From NCBI GenBank assembly GCA_946800325.1, contig OX326959.1, positions 20,552,862 to 20,616,861 of the forward strand: DNA of 64,000 nucleotides, read 5' to 3'. Both the position numbers and the translations under genes were made by a program. This document shows, in pieces, positions 22,310 to 32,260 of the stretch (its first letter is position 1; each line of letters begins with the position of its first letter). A model generated the notes under the pieces. It did no database searches, had not been told where the DNA came from, and was given only the letters and a program-made list of their open reading frames with translations. Source of the DNA: Luzula sylvatica. Taxonomy: Eukaryota; Streptophyta; Magnoliopsida; Poales; Juncaceae.

Positions 22310-24037
22310 TTAGGTCCTTGGTGGTCCAACACCCTTTGAGGTGGAGGGGCCCATGGTGTGTCTATCTTTACGCATCCATACAAATTTTGGAGTGGATTTT
22401 GGGTAGCGAAGATCACAACTCGTGGATATGTGTCCTAACTTACAATAATAATTGCAAAAAGCAATTGTTGGTTTGTTGATGGTTTCGGAACTCTTGACAA
22501 AGTAATTTGAAAGTTGGTTTGTTAGGGGTTTCTTTTGAGGTATCGGTTTGGTTGAGTTGACAAAATTGTTTTTCGGTTGAAAAGGTTTGCGCGTATGGTT
22601 GCGAGGTTTAAGAGCCCTTTGTAGATATGAACGGTTTGCGGGGTGATTTACCTCATAGAAATACCCATTTGATCCCCGTTGACATAGACGCTCGGATTGT
22701 CCCAAATCGATGCGTTTATGGGATAATGGTTGGGTAACGTGGTTATCCCTAGGATAGAACCGATTATTTTTAGGGTGTTCTCTTTTTACATTCTTACCGT
22801 AGTTTTGGTCACGGTATATGAATGCATTTCCCCGATTGTGTTGTTGGTTGTTCTCCCGTTTATCTTTTTGATCATTGGATTTTGTAGGACGGGGTTCATG
22901 ACGGGTAGTCTTCTTAAATCCTAGACCCGTCTTATCATCGGGTTTTTGTCCCTCCAAGACTTTGTCCAATGAAGGAGTGCTACGTGTAAGAGATACACAT
23001 GTACTCTTCAAGGACTCGTTCATAAATTTTAAATTTTGAACTTCGACTTTTAGAGATGAGGTCTCTACTTTTAGGGCTTGACACTCGCATTTTGAAAATC
23101 CGTTTAATTCGGTTAATTGGGCTTTGTGCGAAGTTACCGAAAATTCGAGTGACGATACCTTATCCTTGAGAGCGAGTATCATGCTCTCATTTTCCTTCTC
23201 AATTTTTCTGAGCCGGGTCACTTCCCGAACTAGATCATTGTGTAATTTAAGCTCTAACGTATATTCCGATTCATTTGTTGAGCTTGAATCTCGATTCGAT
23301 GTAATTGATTGAAATTCAAGGTTTAGATTTACCTCATGACTTGAGTCATGCGAAGCATCACTTTTGGGAGTCGGTGAAGAGTGTGAGGTTGTTGCCGTGT
23401 TGTCACTTCGTTGATTTAGGCGCGCCTCGACATTTCGTAAGTGACTCAACAAAACGTCCGGCGTGAGGTCTTGCTTAGCCATCATCGCCTCCAACGTGAT
23501 TCGATGAGTTTCCCAACTCGATGGCATTGCTAGAATCATTTTACCTACAACTCGAGAGTTTGTTAGGGACTCTCCCCAAGCGGTGAATCCGTTTTTGATA
23601 TGATTCATGCGTGTATGCATATCATCTACGGATTCACCTTCGATCATTCGGAAACTTTCAACTTGTTGATTTAGTCCCATTAATTTGGTTCTCTTCATTT
23701 GATCGTTTCCTTCAAATCTATCAAGGAGAGCACGCCACATTTGATTAGATGTGGTACTTCCGTCCACTAGTACGGGTATTGACCCATCCATATGATTTAG
23801 AATTAACTTTTGGGCACACATGTCTAGCATCACATTTGCCTCGGTGGTGGGACACATTTTTAGTGTATCATTAGTTTCGGAGGTCTTTACCATTTTGACC
23901 TCGTACCCGCGTTCCACCACCGATTTTAAATCTTGGAGAATAAATACATTTGTCATGCATTTCTTCCAAAGGTTCCAATTTTTATCATCTAATTTTTTCG
24001 GGTATGTAATTTCCCTCCTAAAACCGTGTGAGGCCAT
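22310..24037 (-). CDS. Gag-like protein of element D (575 aa)
   Basis: Copia-type gag (UBN2 family). The best start is the ATG at 24035-24037, giving MASHGFRREITYPKKLDD. The open frame extends further upstream into the primer site but has no ATG there. Residues about 10-230 carry the gag fold (DDKNWNLWKKCMTNVF, LNQQVESFRMIEGESVDDM). A helical, probably coiled-coil region lies at about 265-360, followed by a basic Asn/Arg-rich stretch. Near residues 528-541 is a zinc-knuckle remnant: C, H and the last C are in place but the second Cys is Tyr (22444-22446). The frame ends soon after, where protease should begin, so gag is complete but pol is missing. RNA packaging with this altered knuckle is uncertain. 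Confidence 0.85.
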   Translation of the reverse strand: MASHGFRREITYPKKLDDKNWNLWKKCMTNVFILQDLKSVVERGYEVKMVKTSETNDTLKMCPTTEANVMLDMCAQKLILNHMDGSIPVLVDGSTTSNQMWRALLDRFEGNDQMKRTKLMGLNQQVESFRMIEGESVDDMHTRMNHIKNGFTAWGESLTNSRVVGKMILAMPSSWETHRITLEAMMAKQDLTPDVLLSHLRNVEARLNQRSDNTATTSHSSPTPKSDASHDSSHEVNLNLEFQSITSNRDSSSTNESEYTLELKLHNDLVREVTRLRKIEKENESMILALKDKVSSLEFSVTSHKAQLTELNGFSKCECQALKVETSSLKVEVQNLKFMNESLKSTCVSLTRSTPSLDKVLEGQKPDDKTGLGFKKTTRHEPRPTKSNDQKDKRENNQQHNRGNAFIYRDQNYGKNVKREHPKNNRFYPRDNHVTQPLSHKRIDLGQSERLCQRGSNGYFYEVNHPANRSYLQRALKPRNHTRKPFQPKNNFVNSTKPIPQKKPLTNQLSNYFVKSSETINKPTIAFCNYYCKLGHISTSCDLRYPKSTPKFVWMRKDRHTMGPSTSKGVGPPRT

Positions 24038-24084
24038 AAACGAATACAAGTAGTCAATTACACAAAGAGACAGTCTGTATTCCT

Positions 24085-24096
24085 GCTCTGATACCA
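24085..24096 (-). other. Element D primer binding site (initiator-Met tRNA)
   Basis: TGGTATCAGAGC on the minus strand, two bases from the 5' LTR edge. Confidence 0.92.
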
Positions 24097-24664
24097 ATTG
24101 TTGGTTAATTCTAACCTAGAGGGGGGTGAATAGGTAACCTAGTGGGCAATTTTCGACTAGGTATACAAATTCTTCTTGCGGAAGCTAATTAATGAAATTT
24201 AAATAGAGTAGAAAATACCGAACACGTTAACACACGATGTTGATTACGGAGTTCGGTAGGTGGTTGCTCTGTAGCTTTAACTCACCCTTTACTTGCTTAA
24301 TCGACCGATTCGATTAGTGGCAAGTACCTACGTCTCCGGGAATGCCTTGTGCCTCTTTTTGGCTTTCGATTGAATTCCAACTCAACTCGATTACAAGGAT
24401 TTGCCTAGATCGATTTACACGCTTCTATCGATCTATAGCTAAGGCTCTTTACACTTTTTGTACTAGCCTATTACAATTTCTAAATACGAACTAAGACGTG
24501 ATCGGTCACGCAAGTTGGGAATAGTATTTGAAAGGAGAAGAGGGAAATCTAATCTCTAAGAATGTTTTAGAAGATTATCTAACTCAATGGTATAGCAAGG
24601 ATTCTCTCTTTTGAAGGTATAATTTGGATAGTTGAAGTCCCTAGAGAGAATGAGGGAAGGGTTC

Positions 24665-24673
24665 TATTTATAG
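24665..24673 (-). promoter_or_regulatory. Putative TATA box of element D LTR
   Basis: CTATAAATA on the minus strand, inside a 16-bp palindrome (24661-24676). The copy in the other LTR lies near 18352-18360. Confidence 0.7.
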
Positions 24674-24709
24674 AACACATAGTCCCTTCCCTCACTTGCT
24701 TATTCTGAA

Positions 24710-25262
24710 TAGTCCGTTGCAACGGACATATGGTCCGTTGCAACGGAGTGATTCAAAAACTAGCCGTTGGAGGCTGTCGTACTTGAATTTATTATACAGT
24801 CCGTTGTAACGTAAGTAGTCCGTTGCAACGGAAGTCTGTGTTAGCTAGTCCGTTGCCACGGACTTGAGTCCGTTCCAACGGACATGCTACTGAGACAACA
24901 CTTCAGCTTTGGTTTTAATTCCCGTTGCAACGGAGAGTTTTCCGTTACAACGTGGTGAGGGGTTCCGTTACAACGGATTGGTTATTCCGTTGTAACGGAC
25001 TTATGTGGAAGTTTATACTGAAGTGAAGCCTTGATGTCCGTTACAACGGACATTAATGTCCGTTACAACGCACATTCTTCTGTGACAGGCTTCCTCATTG
25101 GAAATAAAATACCGTTGCAACGGAGATAGAGTTCCGTTACAACGTACATTTCCGTTACAACGTATTGGTGATTACGTTGCAACGGACTATACTGGTTTTT
25201 CCCATGTTGAATAAATCGAGTAGTTCCGTTACAACGGACTGGAATTCCGTTGCAACGGACAT
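24710..25262. promoter_or_regulatory. U3 palindrome array of element D
   Basis: About 18 units with core CCGTTGCAACGG or CCGTTACAACGG, spaced by 8-60 bp. The array ends some 40 bp before the TATA box on the minus strand. Each unit has two inverted AACGG cores, the heart of the MSA element bound by three-repeat MYB factors in G2/M genes; that link is inference. Confidence 0.65.
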
Positions 25263-25601
25263 ACTGATTTCAGCCCTTTTAGTTGAATTCAAGTACTTTT
25301 TCATTGAGTTTAATCTTTTAAACAAGTTTAGAGATACCTATATATTGTATTGATGATTAGGTAGATATCCCAACTTGCGGAATCTTCTATGTCTTGATCT
25401 TCTTCGCAATTCTTCAATGTCTTGATTCATGTGCGTCTTGATTTTATCCGTGATTCTTTGACGTCTTTGATTGTTGTTATTCTTGATTGATCCTTTCATT
25501 TTGTACCTATCTCCTACACATTTATCTTGCTAGATTTCGTTAGTAGTATCGACATTGTATTTGAGATAATCAAACAATAGGAAATTTGAACCAACAGTCT
25601 T

Positions 25602-26554
25602 TTGTACCGATTTAGAAGGTATGCGGTTCAATAAGAAAGCCGCTGTCTCAAGGGCATATCCCCAAAACGATTTTGGAAGGGAAGTTTGACTCATCATAGA
25701 TCGAACCATGTCCAACAAGGTCCGATTCCTCCTCTCGGACACGCCATTCCATTGTGGCGTTCCTGCCGGAGTCCATTGTGGAACTATTCCACAATCTTTT
25801 AGATGATCTTCAAACTCATAGCTCAAATATTCGCCACCTCGATCCGATCGAATGGCTTTAATTTTCTTGCCAAGCTGATTTTCAACTTCGTTTTGAAACT
25901 CTTTGAACTTTTCAAAGGTCTCCGCTTTAGTACGCATCAAATATATATATCCATATCTACTATGATCGTCCGTAAACGTAACAAAGTATCGATAGCCTCC
26001 TCTTGCCTCGATTCTCATTGGTCCACATACATCGGAATGTATGAGTTCCAATAGATCGTTGGACCGATCTCCGACCTTGGAGAACGGCGCATTAGTCATC
26101 TTGCCAAGCAAACAAGATTCGCAATTCCCAAATGAATCCAATTCAAATGAGTCTAGCATTCCATCTTTATGGAGTCTAGCAATACGTTTCTCATTCACAT
26201 GACCAAGACGACAATGCCAAAAGAAAGTCCGATTATCAACTTTTGATTTAATCCTTTTTGCATTAACGTTATATATGGACTTATTATTTCCGTGATCGAA
26301 ATCCAACACATAAAGACCATTTTCTAACAGAACATTTCCATAGACAATAGAATCCTTACATATCGAAAACTCATTATTCCTAATAACGAATTCATAGCCA
26401 TCATTGGCCAGTTTCGACACACTTATTATGTTCTTACATAATGTCGGTACATAATAACAATTATTTAGTACTAATATAAGTCCACTAGGCAAAGTCAAAT
26501 TAACTACTCCTACGGCAAACGCAGCAACTCTTGCTCCATTCCCGACGCGTAGAT
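25602..26554 (-). pseudogene. A2 gag-pol piece 2: protease end to integrase core
   Basis: Open minus-strand piece of the A2 polyprotein. It begins RVGNGARVAAFAVGVV after protease, then has the pre-integrase finger (FFWHCRLGHVNEKR, NCESCLLGKM) and the integrase core with catalytic D (LIHSDVCGP), D (IRSDRGGEY) and E (NGVSERRNRTLLDM), all kept. It ends in PSKSVQKT where element D is inserted. It is cut at its N-terminal side by element E after the VDL codons. The frame of 348 codons that can be drawn here has non-A2 residues at both ends. Confidence 0.92.
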
Positions 26555-28697
26555 TGATAAGGAGATTTTTCATCACCTTTTACATACACAAAATATAGAA
26601 TTAAAATGCTTAAATACGATTAAAGTATAAGAAATATTCATAATTCCAATTTATTGAGATAAAATACTTTAAGATGTGTTTTTGTGTTATTTCAGGTGAA
26701 AAGTGCAGAATCTCGCAAAACCAGGGCTGTAGATGGATTCGTCTCGTCGTGCCGATCGATTTGATATATCATATGTTGATATTTGACGGAAGCATGAGAG
26801 AGAAATCGAGCTTTTATTCCAAACGGGTCAAAAGGCGTGACTCGTTACACGGAAGACTACATAATTCTCTGCGCACCAGATTCAGAAGCTGACCGGTCAA
26901 CTGAATAGAGCACTTGATCTTTGGTGAATCCCAAACCGTGTGGTCCACGCTGCTATGTTATCTAACCTCTCTATCCGTGTGCTACACGATCGGCCACACA
27001 GCCAGCGCCACAGAAAACCGAGCCAGGCAGTTCAAACTTCCCATTTTGGAGCCATGCAGCCCAAACCCCTTCTCCATTTATTGTCCAATTGACACCTCCA
27101 TTTCCTGGCCCAAAGAAGAAAATTAAACACAGCCCAGTAACTTCTCCTCTCCAATGCTGTCTAAATGGAGGCTGAGTCCACAGAATTCTGCGAATTTGTG
27201 ATGAATTAAAAAGAATTAATCTGGATCCGTGGAGAAGCTTTGTGATTGTATTTTCAAGTTTTCTCGGCCGTACGATGTCCAAATTGGATGCGGTTTGAAG
27301 CGTTGGATTCGTTGCAACTTGATCTACCTAATCATGCAAGTTGTAACCTCAGATCTGGAATTTTCGAATTTCCCCCTCTTTTCTCCTATAAATAAACTCC
27401 AAGATCCCTCTCTCAACTCACCTTTGGTCCTCATTGGTCAAACCACCATTTTAGGGGGAAGGTAAGGTCTCTTCCTCTTCCCCCTCCATTGTTAAGAAGC
27501 TCTCAAGCTCCTCTCGCTCGTCGTCGAGCCATTTTGCCGAGAAGATCGTGTCTCCGCACGGTTTTCGAGGCCGCTCCGAGGATCTTTTCCTCCCTTTCTC
27601 AAGCTCAAGGAAGTTGTTCTCCTCGTCCTCTCACCTCCTCTCAAGGCGTGAAGGCTCGAGGACCTCTCCAAGATCCATTCTTGGACTCAATTCTCTCCTT
27701 TTTCGGTACTCTCTTTTACAATTGTTGCGTTTTAATTAGGAAAATATTAGATTTGAATAAACTCTGATTGTAGATCTGTTATATTTGATAAAATAGAATT
27801 TGTAGAATTTTTGTGGATTTTATTTCGTAATTTTCCTATTTTTCCTTTGTGAAATACTCGATTGTTTTGTGCTGTTTTGCTAATTCCATTTAAAATAGAA
27901 AATTACTCAAAAATAAGTCTTTCTCAATATCACTGTTTATATCTAGATCTGTAGTTTAATATAGTTTTTTGAATAAATCAATTTCCTGCAATTTTCTATT
28001 TGTTATTGATTTTACAAAATCAGCCTGTTAAGGACTAAACTGTAAATTGATGAAAGATCTTAATTCTGGACCTCATTGTCTGTGCTGTTTGGATCAATTG
28101 TAGAACCGTTTAAATTCCTAATTTCATTAGAAACTTTAGATCTGATATCACTCTTGAATTAGGATTTTGATTGAGTTTGTTTGATATAATTTTCGATTTG
28201 ATATGAATTTCTGAAAACTGTTACTCAACCTCAAAATTGTCTGGACTATTCTGTAATTTGCCAGGGACCTGCTTGTAATTCAATCATTACTTTTTACTGA
28301 AATATCAAACCTGTGAAATTCTTCTGTTCTCTCTCTTATTATTAAATTGTGAATCTTTTTGACAAATTTGAGATCTTGTTTTGCGATCTATATTTTTCTG
28401 GAATTTGATTAATGCCTAAAATACCCTTGTGATCAATCATCTTTATAAATTCGAAACTTGTGTGTGTGAAAGTGATATTTTGACCAGAGATTTGTGAAGC
28501 CTAAACATTGATTGTGACAAAATATTATAGCCTCTGGACCAATAGAAATAGTTCTTGAATTGCAATTTCGATTATACGCAAAATTTCCTTGGATCGAACC
28601 TATACTTATCACTTTGATTAGTATTTGTTATAAATTGTTTTGATTAACTCGTAAGATTGAATTTACACTTTTAAACGACCTATTTTACGTGTTATCA
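26555..28697 (+). mobile_element. Solo LTR E (2143 bp) of another LTR retrotransposon family
   Basis: Bounded by TSD TAGAT (26550-26554 and 28698-28702). The ends TGATAA...TTATCA are the short terminal inverted repeat expected of an LTR. The A2 reading frame resumes exactly across the duplication. There is no coding potential. A TATA-like box on the plus strand (27387-27396) preceded by pyrimidine-rich sequence suggests plus-strand transcription. No second LTR or internal region is present, so unequal recombination between LTRs is the likely origin. Alternatively it is a short element without an interior. The family could not be named. Short open frames near 27489-27767 are in the presumed R-U5 and are not called. 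Confidence 0.82.
27387..27396 (+). promoter_or_regulatory. Putative TATA box of solo LTR E
   Basis: TATAAATAAA after a C/T-rich tract, with a CTCAACTCA stretch about 30 bp downstream that could hold the start site. Confidence 0.5.
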
Positions 28698-28702
28698 TAG
28701 AT

Positions 28703-29684
28703 CGACTTCGCCCTTTTCCAACCTTCGACTATTTTGAAGAACCTGCATATTTCGACAAATATGAGTCCCACAACCGGTATCCAATACCCAATTAGTCATA
28801 GTTGAAATATTAACTTCAATAACGTTAATACCTGAGAGGCCGGTCGCTGAAACCGCCTTGCCCTTCTTCACCTCCTCGAGGTAAGACTTGCAATCGCGCT
28901 TCCAATGTCCAGCCTTGTGACAATGAAAGCACGTCTCATCCTTGGATTTCTCCTTTCCCTTTTTATCCGGCTTCGAACGTTTCTTAGCCGAACCGCCCTT
29001 GGACCTTGATCTCTTACGATCCTTATTCTGAATTGTGAGAACATTTCCGGCAACTCTTGCCCTGTTCTCTCCGGACGACTTCAACGTCTCCGATTCATAA
29101 TTCTTGAGCATTCCGTGAAGCTCAGGGATCGTCTTATCCATCGAATGCATGTGATAGTTAGTCACGAACGAAGAAAACATTGGAGGAAGTGCACACAAGA
29201 TCAAATCTTGTTGCATAATCTTCGACAATTTCTCTCCTAGCTTCTCAAGACGGTATATGAGAGCTTGCACCTTCAAAACGTGAGTACTCACCGAAGACCC
29301 CGAAGGCATCTTGCAGTTTACTAACTCCTTGAGCGTACTGAACCGTTCAATACGCTCCTGCTCTTGGAACATTTCCTTGAGCACAACGTCTATTATGTGC
29401 GCATCCGAGTCCTCAAACTGCTTTTGAAGACTAGCGTCCATACATGCCAACATGAGGCACGTAACATCATTCGAGTCCTTCTTAAGTTTCTCAAACGCGG
29501 CCATTTCTTCGGCCGTAGCATCGGGGCCCGGTTCTACTCGTTCCGTATCCAATACGTGACTCTTGCCCTCTTGCCTGAGAACTATTCTCAGGTTTCGGTG
29601 CCAGTCCAAGTAGTTCCGACCCACTAGCTTTTCCTTTTCTAATACCAATCTAATCGATAAGGTGTTGGTGTTACTAGAAGACAT
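28703..29684 (-). pseudogene. A2 gag-pol piece 1: gag, zinc knuckle, protease start
   Basis: N-terminal part of the A2 polyprotein, with a true ATG at 29682-29684 (MSSSNTNTLSIRLVLEKEKL). It has the UBN2-like gag, an intact knuckle CFHCHKAGHWKRDC, and the protease site NWVLDTGCGTHICR. It is open up to the E insertion, after GEVDL. Compared with element C it is clearly homologous but with many substitutions and small indels in the linker after the knuckle. Confidence 0.92.
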
Positions 29685-31252
29685 GATCTACAAATGAAGT
29701 AAAAGATTGATTACTAACGTTGCGTACTTATCTTATAGGGCTTATATGATGATTATATGATAGTGCTATTTTATCGAATCGATAACCCTCATATCGACAC
29801 GGGACTCCAAGTCCATAACACTCAAGACCCATATTTTATGATCCTCCCATAAGTGACTATGGCCGACAAATGAGATCTCGATATTTTAGGTATGATTAAA
29901 TCCAATCGTATCCAATACGACTCTCGTTCCTTTATAGAATTTCGGTGACGAATCGTATCCAATACAATCCATGTTCCGTGTGTGCATTCTATCTATGCCC
30001 CGAACTCCAATCGGATTGGCTTGGACGTTTAAGTCACAACCATATCCATCGTATCGTTCAATTGAACTACTCACGTGCCCGACTATGGCCTGAAACCACG
30101 TGAGTCCCCAATTAACGCTTACCACCCGCACCAATATATACAATAGTACGTGCCCGACTATGGCCTGAAACCACGCACTATGTCATATCAATCTCGATGG
30201 TTGTGGATAAGGAAGGCATTTCCATGACTTAAATATTATGAGGGATCATACCATTGCATGTTTCTAAATTCGTAACATAATCCAATTATATCACTATCAC
30301 AAGATTTCATAAATGCATATGTATTTATTTGGGAGTCTAATTATTCTAAATAATTATCTAATTATATGCTAGTATGATTGATGCCGATCAAATCGATATA
30401 AATAACTCAAAATTCCAAGTTGTGTAGCCAAAGTTATCACGAAAACAAAATCAGCAACCAGAAACCAGTCCGTTGTAACGCAACATAGTCCGTTACAACG
30501 GACCTCCAGTATACTTGGCATTCCGTTACAACGGAAGTCCAGTCCGTTACAACGCTATTTATTCCTGAGTTTGGCCAAAATTTGCCAGAAACATGTCCGT
30601 TACAACGCAACCTAGGTCCGTTACAACGCTATTTTCTGCAAACCTTTGTCCAAATTTCCAGAGACCAGTCCGTTACAACGCAACATACAGTCCGTTACAA
30701 CGGACCAACTGCGTAGAACTCCTCTACAACGGACCCAGTCCGTTACAACGGACTCCAATAGACACCCTTGGCATCCCCGCAACCTCGTATCAGATACAAG
30801 GTCCGTTACAACGGACTCCAAGTCCGTTGCAACGGAATATGCATTTTTCACAGTCCTCCTCACACCCCCGCATTCTATACAGGGTCCGTTACAACGGACT
30901 TCCAAGTCCGTTATAACGGAATATGTGTATTTCGCAGAAATCCTTAATTTCCTGTATCTAATACAGTGTCCGTTGCAACGGACTAACCAGTCCGTTACAA
31001 CGGACTATGCGATTTTTGCGCTGTTCAGCCTGTTTTCGCTCGTTTCCAAAACGATCAATCATGAAACCTTTTCATGATCATTCCTAGATACTCTCAATCA
31101 ACTATTGATCGATCTCTAGCGAATTTCACTTGTGATTTTAATGGAATTTGACATTCTATATTTGTAACATCATGCAAACAGGTACGAACTTTGATAACCC
31201 GTGCGTATATCTAATATACGACTATGATTCGACCCTCGAATCGATGGCAATC
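29685..31252 (-). other. A2 5' leader with CCGTTACAACGG-type array
   Basis: Noncoding. About 29700-30440 is colinear with the leaders of A1, B and C. About 30468-31010 holds some 15 palindromes of the GTCCGTTACAACGGAC type, the motif of element D, in place of the hairpin modules that A1 and B carry at the same position. Confidence 0.8.
30468..31010. repeat. Leader array of CCGTTACAACGG-type palindromes (element A2)
   Basis: About 15 units, most of form GTCCGTTACAACGGAC or GTCCGTTACAACGCAA, separated by 5-60 bp of unrelated sequence. TACA centres outnumber TGCA centres, so most units are near-palindromes with a fixed orientation. Confidence 0.88.
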
Positions 31253-31264
31253 GCTCTGATACCA
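31253..31264 (-). other. A2 primer binding site (initiator-Met tRNA)
   Basis: TGGTATCAGAGC on the minus strand, one base from the LTR. Confidence 0.9.
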
Positions 31265-31265
31265 C

Positions 31266-32260
31266 TGATGGGAAATATCCTCGACCCCGGGCCCGCGCAG
31301 CGGAATGAAGGCCCGGTCCGATTCCCCGATTCCCGAGATCACGCCACGACTTCGAGGGTATGATGCAATAGAAGGACAGATTCATACCGGTGCAAAATTG
31401 ATTGCACTCGAAGGGTTGATCGCTGCCTTCTATCTCCTGTCACGTTGGTGACAATCCGCGCGTCCCACACCACGCGTCTTTCACCGTTTGTTGATATCGC
31501 CGATTCGCTTGATTTCGTCTCCGACTGAATTCACGCGTCCGAATCGATCACAACTGAAAGAGCCTCAGATGTTGCTCCTCTACGTGTATCCACCTTGAGT
31601 CGCAAGACGTCGGTCACGGATGCACCTGCCTAGACGATGCACCGGTGAACTTGCTCGAATCGAATTGATTCTCTATTTCTCTCTCTTTGCACATTTTCAC
31701 TCACGAAAGATCAAATCTGAATTTGCTCTTTTCTTAGTGTCTTTGGCAGATTAATTCTGTATTAAATCGCATTATGATGAGAGAGAAAGTATCCTATTTA
31801 TACCTAATAGGATCAGGATTAGCCAAAAGGCATGTATATCCAATATACACACTTTCACACAGAAAACTGCATGAACCTGGTCAGTATTCTGTCCAGACGA
31901 AATTGATAAATTTCTCTGACAGAAAAGCAACCAACATGAAAGTTGTAGATAATCTCATTATCTACACAACCCAATTTGGCACAGCCCAATTGGAGTTCGT
32001 ATGCAAAAGTTATGACTGTTTTACTAACTGTATGTCATACTGTTGCACCCTTTCGGTATTTCACATAAACGACACTTATTCTTCGTTCATATGAAATATA
32101 TTTCTTCATGAAGGTTGTAGATAATCTTATTATCTATCTAACCCAATTTGAACCATTCAAATCGGATTTTCCCACTGAACGTTATGGCCACGAATGTAAG
32201 CCTACATTCGTTTATCCTTGTGTACACTTTTACGGTTGATCCGAAACTGTATTTCTTTTA
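31266..32260 (-). repeat. A2 5' LTR
   Basis: About 995 bp, aligned with the LTRs of A1 and B over its length but clearly more diverged. It contains two hairpin modules (AGATAATCTCATTATCT near 31945 and a variant near 32122). The outer end is TTTA where B has TTCA, so the exact edge is a little uncertain. LINE sequence follows directly. Confidence 0.78.

Larger units (their letters stand above)
17787..25596 (-). mobile_element. Non-autonomous LTR retrotransposon D (gag plus accessory ORF, no pol)
   Basis: 7810 bp with perfect TSD GTCTT (17782-17786 and 25597-25601), LTRs 17787-19390 and 24099-25596, initiator-Met primer binding site at 24085-24096 and a PPT at 19391-19404. The 4.7 kb interior holds a copia-like gag and a second ORF related to plant transposon-associated proteins. 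Protease, integrase, RT and RNase H are absent, so it must borrow them. By eye the LTRs differ at about seven sites plus one 106-bp tandem duplication, so the insertion is recent. It interrupts A2 in integrase. Confidence 0.94.
24099..25596 (-). repeat. Element D 5' LTR
   Basis: 1498 bp, TGTTGG...CCAACA. On the minus strand, U3 starts at 25596, the palindromes lie at about 24710-25262, and a TATA-like box follows at 24665-24673. Confidence 0.94.
7161..32260 (-). mobile_element. Copia element A2, host of a four-fold nest of insertions
   Basis: A2 is seen as separate pieces on the minus strand: 5' LTR 31266-32260, leader 29685-31252, gag 28703-29684, protease-integrase 25602-26554, integrase C-terminus to RT 16858-17786, and RT-RNase H 7222-8324. 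The gaps are elements E, D, C and A1. Each gap except that of A1 is bounded by a perfect 5-bp target duplication in which the A2 reading frame resumes. The order of domains across the pieces is that of a normal copia gag-pol. Each piece is open, so A2 was probably coding-competent until it was hit. Its 3' LTR lies beyond the left edge. Confidence 0.88.

Noticed and set aside
26550..26558. 9-bp target duplication of a Mutator-like element at the E boundary (TAGATTGAT against TAGATCGAC)
   Set aside because: A perfect 5-bp TAGAT with TG...CA ends explains the junction better; the 9-bp reading needs two mismatches and no long terminal inverted repeats exist.
27489..27767. Arg/Pro/Ser-rich 92-codon plus-strand frame as a gene
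   Set aside because: It lies inside solo LTR E, downstream of its TATA box, overlaps another frame of similar length and has no recognisable domain.
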